A stretch of 8,591 nucleotides of DNA, taken from NCBI GenBank assembly GCA_019246455.1, contig JAFAQJ010000061.1, positions 1 through 8,591 of the forward strand. Reading direction: 5' to 3'. The position numbers and the translations under genes were made by a program. Positions within the stretch are counted from its first letter, which is position 1; every line of letters starts with the position of its first letter. The stretch comes from Pseudolabrys sp. GTDB lineage: Bacteria > Pseudomonadota > Alphaproteobacteria > Rhizobiales > Xanthobacteraceae. Under the pieces are notes generated by a model. It searched no databases. It was not told where the DNA came from and saw only the letters and a list, made by a program, of their open reading frames with translations. This document shows, piece by piece, positions 1-6,234 of the stretch.

Positions 1-1198
1 CGCTGATCAGCGGTGTCGGTTTGCCGGGCTGACCGACCACGATCTTGGTCGTCCAATAGATTTTCTCGTCCTTGTAGAGCGTCAGGCGGTAATCAGGGAT
101 GTTCACGACGACATATGGATCGCCGAGGATGCGCGGCATCCAGCGCCAACGCTCGAGGTTGACGATAATGGTGTCGACCGGGTCGCCGAGCTTCACCGTT
201 TCCGGCTTCTGGCCGTTCAACGCCTTGACCGTGTTGGTGCCGAGATTGCCATCGGCGTTGAGGCCGTTGTCCTTCTGGAATTGCTTGACGCCGTCGGATG
301 CGACCTTGTCGTAGGTCGTGTTTTCCTTGTCGGGCAGTTCGAGCCGTTGGCGTAGCGCAAGTACGCGCTCATCTTTCATGCCGGGCCGCAGGATCTTGCC
401 TTCCGCGACCTGCACCTTTGGGAGCTCAGCCTTCTCTTCCTTCTTGTGGCCGTTCGCGCGCACGTCCGCGAGTGCTTTGCGAAGAGCTTTGTATTGCAGA
501 GCCTGCGGCTCGAAACTGTCGAGTGTATCGGCGACGTCGTTCGATGAACCAAGCTTGGCGAGTACGGCCGGCGTCTCGATCGAGGGACCGGTGTAATAGA
601 TGTCGGCCGAGATGCGGCTCCAGGCGACACGACCGTTGAGCGCATGGCGCGCGTAGGTGAGGACGGCGGCCGTCATTTTTACTTCGGCATCGGCAAGCGC
701 ATCCGCATCGGTCGCTGCCTTGAAGTCCGGTGTCGAATATTCAGACGGATCGAGTCCATCGCGATCGACAGTCGAGAGATAAGTGGCCGCCGCCTTGGCT
801 TTGTCATTCGCCGTGCCATTCGTCAGCCAGAGCGGCGCGTAGTTGCGGTCCTTGTAGAAGGCAGTCATCACTTCGCGTTCGCTCTTGCGCAGCCCAAGGC
901 GTTCCGCCTTCGCAACCGCGTCGCGCAGTCTGTCGGTCAGCGCGCTGTCCGGCGTGGCGGCAGCCGGCGCAGCGGCGACAGGAGCAGGAGCCGGCGCAGG
1001 TGCTGGTTGTGCCGAAGGGGCGGCCATCGAGCCAAGATCCTTGGCTGTCGGTGGCGGCACATTCGCTGACTCCGGCATCGGCACACCGGCGTCGATCTTG
1101 TCTTGAGCCGAAACAGGGGTGGCCAAAGTCAGAGCGAGGCCGAAGGCCGTGCACAGAGCCGTGCTGGCCAGTAAACGATCAAAACGGACAATTCGCAC
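1..1198 (-). CDS. L,D-transpeptidase, LdtD/YcbB-like, partial (C-terminus beyond left edge)
   Basis: Periplasmic peptidoglycan enzyme expected to form 3-3 cross-links or attach proteins to the wall. I translated 399 residues, reading out of the left edge. Residues 1-31 form a signal peptide (short basic N-end, hydrophobic core, VSA before Gln32). Residues about 62-82 are an Ala/Pro-rich linker. Residues about 88-250 resemble the scaffold domain of the YcbB family (FYKDRNYAPLW at 114-124; LNGRV near 187-191). Residues about 271-328 are a peptidoglycan-binding repeat (VKQFQKDNGLNADG). NLERWRWMP at 347-355 is the family signature just ahead of the YkuD catalytic domain, which begins near 363. 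The catalytic His/Cys motif lies outside the window, so activity cannot be judged. The GTG start is chosen because GGGAGA sits 6 bases upstream and the signal peptide starts at once. No partner gene is adjacent. Confidence 0.9.
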   Translation of the reverse strand, partial: MRIVRFDRLLASTALCTAFGLALTLATPVSAQDKIDAGVPMPESANVPPPTAKDLGSMAAPSAQPAPAPAPAPVAAAPAAATPDSALTDRLRDAVAKAERLGLRKSEREVMTAFYKDRNYAPLWLTNGTANDKAKAAATYLSTVDRDGLDPSEYSTPDFKAATDADALADAEVKMTAAVLTYARHALNGRVAWSRISADIYYTGPSIETPAVLAKLGSSNDVADTLDSFEPQALQYKALRKALADVRANGHKKEEKAELPKVQVAEGKILRPGMKDERVLALRQRLELPDKENTTYDKVASDGVKQFQKDNGLNADGNLGTNTVKALNGQKPETVKLGDPVDTIIVNLERWRWMPRILGDPYVVVNIPDYRLTLYKDEKIYWTTKIVVGQPGKPTPLIS

Positions 1199-1204
1199 TT
1201 CAAG

Positions 1205-1210
1205 TCTCCC
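1205..1210 (-). promoter_or_regulatory. Ribosome-binding site deciding the GTG start of the L,D-transpeptidase
   Basis: On the minus strand GGGAGA lies 6 bases before the GTG at 1198, and no ATG in frame fits the signal peptide. A short inverted repeat (GGCGG...CCGCC, 1220-1237) lies just upstream in the leader. I found no convincing -35/-10 pair in the 146 bases between this gene and the dioxygenase, and no hairpin with a T-run ending the dioxygenase transcript there. Confidence 0.6.
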
Positions 1211-1344
1211 GGTAGCGTCGGCGGTCGAGACGCCGCCATTTCATCGCCTAATGTAGCTCATCGTTCCCTGAATTTTATGTATATCGGCTCCGCCGGCACC
1301 GGTTGGATGCCGACTGTTGCGGCGATGCAATCCCGCAGGTTCCG

Positions 1345-2220
1345 TCAGGCCGCTTGAGCTTTCGCCTGTTTTTGCAGGATAAAATCGTAGTGCACAACGT
1401 AGAACGGCTCGTTGAGCACCTCGCCATTCGGCGCCTTACCCCCCGACTTTTTCTCGAATTCCACAATCAGTGGCGCTTTGACGCCATAGACCACGTCGGT
1501 CTCGATGTATTCGTCACCCTTCTGGAACAGATGGGTGGTGACCTTATGGTAGCCCGGTGCTGATACCGCGAAGTGAATGTGGGCCGGCCGCATGTGGCTG
1601 ATTTTGGTCTGCTCCATCAGCTCGCCGACTGTGCCATCCATCGGGATGGTGTAGGCAATGGGCGCGACGGTGCGCAGCGAATACGAGCCATCGGCCTGGG
1701 AGCGAAACACGCCGCGCATCCAGGGCTCTTCGGTGCCGCGTTGCGACTCGTAAAGTCCTTCGCCGTCAGTCTGCCACAGATCGAGCATCGCGCCGGCGAT
1801 CGGCGCGCCATCGAGGCTGCGCACCTTGCCGGTGACGAAAGTCGGAATGCCGGGTGCTTCCTTTGCCATGTTGCCGCCGTTTGCGATCTCGGGAGCGTTG
1901 GCGACGTGGAAAGGTCCTTCGACGGTCGTCGGCGTCGCGCCGGTGTCGAGACGATTGTTCATCGCGTCGACCAGCATGCTCACACCCATCACGTCGGAAA
2001 ACAGAATTACTTCCTGACGCTTGTTGTCGGACATTTGTCCTGTGCGTGTGATCCAGTCGATCGCCTTGAACCATTCCTCGCCGCTCGGCTCGATCTCGCG
2101 CACGAACGCATGCAGATGCTTGATCAGCGATTGCATGACCTCTTTCAAACGCGGATCCGGAATATCCTGCCAGCGTTTGAGCACGACGTCGGTCAAATTC
2201 TTTTCGGTGATGTAAGCCAT
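1345..2220 (-). CDS. Intradiol ring-cleavage dioxygenase, hydroxyquinol 1,2-dioxygenase-like
   Basis: A 291-aa cytoplasmic non-haem Fe(III) enzyme that should cleave a catechol-type ring between the two hydroxylated carbons to a muconate or maleylacetate-type product. Residues about 15-90 match the N-terminal helical dimer domain of catechol/hydroxyquinol dioxygenases. The beta-sandwich follows from about 100. The four expected iron ligands are visible: Tyr157 (GEGLYESQ), Tyr190 (PIAYTIPMDG), His214 and His216 (RPAHIHF). The IPMDGTVGEL stretch and the length favour the hydroxyquinol/chlorocatechol branch over classical CatA, but substrate is an inference. The frame is open upstream to 2403; the ATG at 2220 is chosen because GGGAGGA lies 5 bases before it and family homology begins there. 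No maleylacetate reductase, monooxygenase or dedicated regulator is adjacent, so it appears monocistronic. Its ribosome-binding site is complementary to the putative sRNA upstream. Confidence 0.88.
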   Translation of the reverse strand: MAYITEKNLTDVVLKRWQDIPDPRLKEVMQSLIKHLHAFVREIEPSGEEWFKAIDWITRTGQMSDNKRQEVILFSDVMGVSMLVDAMNNRLDTGATPTTVEGPFHVANAPEIANGGNMAKEAPGIPTFVTGKVRSLDGAPIAGAMLDLWQTDGEGLYESQRGTEEPWMRGVFRSQADGSYSLRTVAPIAYTIPMDGTVGELMEQTKISHMRPAHIHFAVSAPGYHKVTTHLFQKGDEYIETDVVYGVKAPLIVEFEKKSGGKAPNGEVLNEPFYVVHYDFILQKQAKAQAA

Positions 2221-2225
2221 CAGTG

Positions 2226-2235
2226 TCCTCCCAGA
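2226..2235 (-). promoter_or_regulatory. Dioxygenase ribosome-binding site, complementary to the upstream sRNA
   Basis: The mRNA reads UCUGGGAGGA, ending 5 bases before the ATG. The putative sRNA carries the exact complement UCCUCCCAGA (minus strand, 2476-2485). The ten contiguous pairs cover the whole Shine-Dalgarno sequence; the next base on each side mismatches. Complementarity is seen directly; regulation is inferred. Confidence 0.6.
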
Positions 2236-2289
2236 CGCTGGCCGTTGCGCGGACAAGCCGCACGGCGCGATTGACGATTGTGATGCAAT

Positions 2290-2317
2290 TTTATCGAGTG
2301 CCGTGTGTGCCGTCCAA
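2290..2317 (-). promoter_or_regulatory. Candidate sigma-70-type promoter of the dioxygenase gene
   Basis: On the minus strand TTGGAC (2312-2317) is followed after 16 bases by GATAAA (2290-2295), giving a start near 2283 and a leader of about 60 bases. It lies downstream of the sRNA terminator, so the gene would have its own transcript. A small dyad, ATTG-N5-CAAT (2277-2289), overlaps the expected transcription start and could be an operator. Confidence 0.4.
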
Positions 2318-2380
2318 TGCCCCAACGCCGCGTTCGCGGTGGGACAAGTGGGCGCGAGCACGACATTTCGGGCTTTCTCC

Positions 2381-2416
2381 CAAAGAAAAACCGGGCTCCA
2401 CATGGGAGCCCGGTTT
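2381..2416 (-). terminator. Rho-independent terminator (sRNA and/or trxB-lsrB transcript)
   Basis: A perfect 12-bp stem (arms 2388-2399 and 2405-2416, AAACCGGGCTCC type) encloses a 5-base loop. On the minus strand it runs into TTTTTCTTT, a classic intrinsic terminator and a typical Hfq-binding tail. On the plus strand the T-tract is only three bases, so the useful direction is minus. It lies about 180 bases beyond the lsrB stop, far for a simple gene terminator but right for the 3' end of a short RNA. Confidence 0.88.
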
Positions 2417-2505
2417 CAGTGTGGCCGGCGTGGGGGCCGGCTACTCAGAGGGGAACAAGCTGCGCGCCAACTGACTCTGGGAGGATGCAACCGGCGCCAC
2501 AGCAG
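2382..2505 (-). ncRNA. Putative trans-acting small RNA, alpha-r15 / AbcR family
   Basis: A transcript of about 120 nt is inferred, from just after a candidate promoter (2512-2540) to the T-tract of a strong terminator. Its 5' part has two unpaired-looking CU-rich segments of anti-Shine-Dalgarno type: UCCUCCCAGAG (2475-2485) and UUGUUCCCCUC (2448-2458). CAGAG/CUCUG arms can close a loop between them. Next come a GC hairpin (GCCGGC arms, 2424-2429 and 2436-2441) and the terminator hairpin. From memory, AbcR1/AbcR2 of Sinorhizobium and Agrobacterium lie in the intergenic region beside lsrB/vtlR, are about 110-120 nt, bind Hfq, and use CUCCC-type motifs to block translation of transporter mRNAs. 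The same synteny is seen here, with one copy instead of two. Exact ends are estimates. The alternative is a structured 3' UTR of the trxB-lsrB mRNA. Confidence 0.62.
2424..2441 (-). repeat. GC-rich hairpin preceding the terminator
   Basis: GCCGGC arms at 2424-2429 and 2436-2441 with a 6-base loop, extendable by a G-U and a U-A pair. It lies 7 bases before the terminator stem in the transcript and would form the middle stem-loop of the putative sRNA. Confidence 0.6.
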
Positions 2506-2511
2506 ACCTTC

Positions 2512-2540
2512 ACTATGAGGGCAGCGGCTCGCGCAAACAA
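2512..2540 (-). promoter_or_regulatory. Candidate sRNA promoter
   Basis: On the minus strand TTGTTT (2535-2540), a 17-base spacer and CATAGT (2512-2517) give a start near 2505. The match to consensus is moderate, so an activator may be needed. It begins 56 bases after the lsrB stop. Confidence 0.42.
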
Positions 2541-2580
2541 CGCGACATGCCGCATGTCTGCCATGACGAAAGCCGCTGCC
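2520..2580. repeat. Long-spaced inverted repeat downstream of lsrB
   Basis: GGCAGCGGCT (2520-2529) and AGCCGCTGCC (2571-2580) are exact 10-bp inverted copies 41 bases apart. They enclose the 15-bp dyad and the candidate -35. In an lsrB read-through RNA they would form a cruciform-like stem right after the stop codon. No T-tract follows, so it is not an intrinsic terminator by itself. Confidence 0.5.
2544..2558. promoter_or_regulatory. Perfect dyad just upstream of the sRNA promoter, candidate regulator site
   Basis: GACATGC-C-GCATGTC is a perfect 7+1+7 palindrome, 3 bases upstream of the proposed -35 and centred about 46 bases before the proposed start. VtlR, the Brucella relative of the adjacent LysR protein, is known to activate abcR2, so this is a natural candidate site for it. 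The assignment is inference. Confidence 0.35.
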
Positions 2581-2595
2581 TTCGCGGCTTATGAC

Positions 2596-3510
2596 TTAGA
2601 AATTCCAGCGCTGTGCGTTGGCTACCAGAAAATCGCGGAAGACTTGAATGCGCGCGACCGACTTCAACTCTTCGGGATAAACAAAGTAAGCGTCGAGCGC
2701 GAGCGTGTCGGCCTCGCCGAACAATTGCACCAACCCACCGTTTTCCTCGACCAGATAGTCCGGCAGCATCGCGACGCCGAGACCGCGCTGACAGGCGCGC
2801 AGCAATCCGAGCACGTTGTTGATCGTCAAGTTGGGCGTCCGCGCGCCTTTACCATTGCGCCCGATCTCGACGAGCCAACGCCGGTTCTGGAGGTATGACG
2901 GTACGTTGCCGCCGAGCAGAATAATGCGATGGCCGTCGAGGTCTTCGTGCGTGCGGGGGGTGCCGAAACGCTTGATATATTCAGGCGACGCATAAGCGTG
3001 AAAATGCACGGAGAACAGCTTGCGCTGGATCAGATCCGGCTGCGTTGGCTGGCGCAGGCGAATCGCGACGTCGGCCTCGCGCATTGCCAGATCGAGTTCT
3101 TCGTCGGTCGTAATCAGCGTGATCTGGATGTCGGGATAGAGATCGAGGAATTCGCCAAGCCGCGGCGTAAGCCAATGCACGCCGATGCCTGGCGTTGTTG
3201 ACACTTTCAGTTCACCATTTGGCCGTTCGCGGCTGTCGGTCAATTTAGTGCGCGCGGCCTCGAGCTTCATGAAGACTTCGTGCGCGGTGCGATAGAGCAA
3301 CTCCCCCTGTTCGGTGAGGATCAAGCCGCGCGCGTGCCTGTGAAACAGCGAAACTGAGAGTTCGCCTTCGAGCGCCGACACCTGACGTGACACGGCCGAT
3401 TGTGACAGTCCGAGGCGCTCACCGGCATGGGTGAAGGAACCGGCTTCCGCTGCGGCGTGAAACACCTTCAGTTTGTCCCAATCCATCGTGGTGCCGCTGG
3501 TCTGAGGCAT
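2596..3510 (-). CDS. lsrB: LysR-type regulator, LsrB/VtlR-like
   Basis: A 304-aa DNA-binding regulator. Residues 10-70 form the winged helix-turn-helix (DWDKLKVFHAAAEAGSF, then LSQSAVSRQVSALE), followed by a linker helix and a periplasmic-binding-protein-like effector domain (about 100-304). The LFHRHARGLILTEQGELLYR stretch, the IRLRQPTQPDLIQRKLFSVHFH stretch and the RDFLVANAQRWNF end closely resemble my recollection of Sinorhizobium LsrB and Brucella/Agrobacterium VtlR. These affect envelope polysaccharides, oxidative stress and sRNA expression. The ATG at 3510 is used because GGAG lies 6 bases before it, inside the end of trxB; a second ATG at 3486 would remove eight residues and lacks a comparable site. 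The gap to the trxB stop is 3 bases, implying co-transcription and probable translational coupling. Only one cysteine is present (Cys240), while work on S. meliloti LsrB describes several redox-active cysteines. Orthology is likely, not proven. Confidence 0.85.
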   Translation of the reverse strand: MPQTSGTTMDWDKLKVFHAAAEAGSFTHAGERLGLSQSAVSRQVSALEGELSVSLFHRHARGLILTEQGELLYRTAHEVFMKLEAARTKLTDSRERPNGELKVSTTPGIGVHWLTPRLGEFLDLYPDIQITLITTDEELDLAMREADVAIRLRQPTQPDLIQRKLFSVHFHAYASPEYIKRFGTPRTHEDLDGHRIILLGGNVPSYLQNRRWLVEIGRNGKGARTPNLTINNVLGLLRACQRGLGVAMLPDYLVEENGGLVQLFGEADTLALDAYFVYPEELKSVARIQVFRDFLVANAQRWNF

Positions 3511-3513
3511 TGC

Positions 3514-4595
<1,082 letters not shown>

Positions 4596-4642
4596 GTAAC
4601 GCAACCCCCCGAGTCACAAAGTTCGACCTCCAGGACACTCGC

Positions 4643-4682
4643 CGCGGCCGCGCAATAATCTTTCGCGAAACTTTATTTCGCG
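4643..4682. promoter_or_regulatory. Palindromic elements between trxB and the Lrp/AsnC gene
   Basis: Two perfect 10-bp palindromes, CGCGGCCGCG (4643-4652) and TTTCGCGAAA (4661-4670), and a repeated half TTTCGCG (4676-4682) lie 35-75 bases before the regulator start. Lrp/AsnC proteins commonly bind AT-flanked repeats near their own gene, so TTTCGCGAAA is a candidate autoregulatory site. The wider divergent region (4486-4716) shows no further coding potential. Confidence 0.35.
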
Positions 4683-4716
4683 CTATGGATGAAAACGCCC
4701 GGTTTCGGAGTTTCGC

Positions 4717-5187
4717 TTGTCGCCACGCCTCGACGCCATCGATCGCAAGATCCTCAGGGAACTGCAGGCCGATGGCCGCATCACCAACGTCGAATTGGCC
4801 CGACGCGTGGGCATCTCGGCGCCGCCATGCCTGCGCCGTGTCCGCGCCCTTGAGGAGGACGGCTTCATCAAGGGCTATCGCGCGCTGCTCGACGAGAAAT
4901 TGCTCGGCTACGAAGTCGTTGTGTTCGCCTTCGTGCACCTGTCGAGCCAGGCTGAGGCCGATCTCGCTGCTTTCGAAAAATTCGTACGCGCGCAACCGCT
5001 GGTGCGGGAATGCTGGATGTTGTCGGGCGAGATCGATTTCGTCCTCAAATGCGTTGCGCCGGACCTCAAGACCTTCCAGGCCTTCGTCGAGAAGCTGACC
5101 GCCGCGCCGAACGTACGCAACGTCAAGACGTCGCTGACGCTGCGTAATTCCAAGGATGCGGCGATGGTGCCGATGGAAGACGCCTGA
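4717..5187 (+). CDS. Lrp/AsnC-family transcriptional regulator
   Basis: A 156-aa regulator. Residues 5-50 form the N-terminal helix-turn-helix (LDAIDRKILRELQADGR, then NVELARRVGISAPPCLRRV). Residues about 66-145 form the RAM effector/oligomerisation domain, with the conserved ECWMLSGEIDFVLKCVAPD stretch; family members sense amino acids or related ligands. The start is TTG at 4717: GGAG lies 6 bases before it (4707-4710), the protein begins at the usual family position, and the two nearby ATGs (4685, 4689) are out of frame. It is divergent from trxB, an arrangement I recall in other Rhizobiales, which suggests it may act on the shared 231-base region; the target is not shown. Confidence 0.92.
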   Translation: MSPRLDAIDRKILRELQADGRITNVELARRVGISAPPCLRRVRALEEDGFIKGYRALLDEKLLGYEVVVFAFVHLSSQAEADLAAFEKFVRAQPLVRECWMLSGEIDFVLKCVAPDLKTFQAFVEKLTAAPNVRNVKTSLTLRNSKDAAMVPMEDA

Positions 5188-5199
5188 TATTGCGTGTTT

Positions 5200-5217
5200 G
5201 CCTTTGTCGCCTTTGTC
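5200..5217. repeat. Tandem 9-bp duplication between convergent genes
   Basis: GCCTTTGTC occurs twice in direct succession in the 65-base gap between the Lrp/AsnC gene and the convergent LysR gene. No hairpin followed by a T-run is present in this gap, so termination of either gene is unexplained. Confidence 0.6.
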
Positions 5218-5252
5218 CTGCTGGCCGCCGCGGGCACGTGTCGCGTCTGAGA

Positions 5253-6155
5253 TCAATATCGTTCCGATAGGCTACGCTTGAGGCTATCGCGAATGGCAAG
5301 TTTGAACGCCTCGGCGAATGTCGGCAGTCGGCGGCCGGTTCGCGTCAGCACGCCGACGCTACGTCTGAGAGATGGCTCGGCCAGCGGACGCATCACCAGG
5401 TCACGACCCTTGAACATCGCAAACGTAAGCGAAGGGAGTGCGGTGACGCCGAGGCCAGCTTCGACCAAGGCGACCGCGCACGGCACCTGTTCGACTTCGT
5501 AGCGTGGCTTGATCATGATGTTGCTTTGCACGAAAGCCGCATCGGTCAATCGCCGCACCGACGAGATCGCCGTGATCCCGATGAAGGGATGATCGGCGAG
5601 ATCGCGCCAACGTACGTTCTTGTTCCGCGCCAACGGGTGACCGCGCCGGCATACGAGGTGCGCCGTGTCCGCGATGACGCTCTCGAAGGTGAAGCCGTCG
5701 ACTTGCGCGGGTTTGATGGTCACCGCCATATCCACGACCCCATCCTGGACCATTGCCAGCGCGCGCTCGTGCTGGACATCATGCACCGCGATTTCGACGC
5801 TCGGCTGCGCACGACTGAAATCGGCGAGCGCGCGTGGCAGCGCCGCGCACGCCACCGATGGCAGCGCTGCGATCGTCAACCGCCCGCCCTGCGCCGCGCT
5901 CGCGATGCGTTCCATCGCCTGCCGATAATCCCGCAACAATTCGCGCGCGACCGCCGCGAGACGCCGGCCATCCTCCGTGAGGCGTAATGAGCGCGTCGTG
6001 CGTTCGAACAAGGTCAGTCCAGTTTCGCGCTCGATCCGGCGGACGGCTTCGCTTAGCGCAGGCTGCGAGATGCGGAGCCGGTTTGCCGCGGCGCTGAAGG
6101 TCGACGCGTCGGCGGCTGCCAGCAGGATTTCGAACTGCCGCAAGGTCAGGTTCAT
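5253..6155 (-). CDS. LysR-type transcriptional regulator, divergent from the atuA-like operon
   Basis: A 300-aa regulator. Residues 1-60 hold the winged helix-turn-helix (LRQFEILLAAADASTFSAAA, ISQPALSEAVRRIE, LFERTTRSLRLTEDG). The effector domain starts near 91 (GRLTIAALPSVACAALP) and runs to about 295. It shows the CysB/GltC-like ligand-binding pattern, including GLGVTALP at 234-241. Start ATG at 6155 with AGGA 7 bases upstream. It lies back to back with the atuA-like operon across a 79-base gap, the usual position for a LysR protein controlling its neighbour and itself. The inducer is presumably the compound handled by that operon. It is distinct from the LsrB-like protein in the same window. 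Confidence 0.92.
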   Translation of the reverse strand: MNLTLRQFEILLAAADASTFSAAANRLRISQPALSEAVRRIERETGLTLFERTTRSLRLTEDGRRLAAVARELLRDYRQAMERIASAAQGGRLTIAALPSVACAALPRALADFSRAQPSVEIAVHDVQHERALAMVQDGVVDMAVTIKPAQVDGFTFESVIADTAHLVCRRGHPLARNKNVRWRDLADHPFIGITAISSVRRLTDAAFVQSNIMIKPRYEVEQVPCAVALVEAGLGVTALPSLTFAMFKGRDLVMRPLAEPSLRRSVGVLTRTGRRLPTFAEAFKLAIRDSLKRSLSERY

Positions 6156-6234
6156 CGGGTCGTCCTATAAAATCATAGCAAAGCATTATTTCACACGATG
6201 AATGGCGCCGCCTAGGCTGTCCCGCGGAGGGCAG
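6156..6234. promoter_or_regulatory. Divergent control region with a candidate LysR box
   Basis: CTATAAAATCATAG (6165-6178) has inverted CTAT/ATAG ends 6 bases apart in an AT-rich island, as expected of a LysR-type operator. On the minus strand TATGAT (within the same island) is a good -10 for the regulator. On the plus strand CATTAT (6184-6189) is a possible -10 for the operon without a good -35, consistent with activation. GGAGGG (6226-6231) is the operon's first ribosome site. Confidence 0.45.

Noticed and set aside
1281..1320. Possible hairpin after the dioxygenase stop (CGGCA...TGCCG)
   Set aside because: Only a 5-bp stem with a 9-base loop and no T-run follows on the minus strand, so it is not called a terminator.
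1573..2274. Plus-strand ORF of 233 codons opposite the dioxygenase
   Set aside because: The opposite strand encodes an intact dioxygenase with all ligands; this is a shadow frame.
2221..2403. 61-codon N-terminal extension of the dioxygenase
   Set aside because: The upstream part runs into the terminator hairpin of the sRNA, has no family similarity, and the ATG at 2220 has an excellent ribosome site.
2305..2898. Plus-strand ORFs through the 2221-2595 gap
   Set aside because: They combine non-coding structured sequence with the antisense of lsrB; no motif and no ribosome site, so no protein gene is called there.
5188..5252. Bidirectional terminator between the convergent Lrp/AsnC and LysR genes
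   Set aside because: I searched the 65 bases and found only a tandem 9-bp repeat, with no stem followed by a T-tract on either strand.
6202..6234. Earlier ATG for the atuA-like gene
   Set aside because: No ribosome-binding site precedes 6202, and the extra 11 residues precede the conserved start of the family; GGAGG supports 6235.
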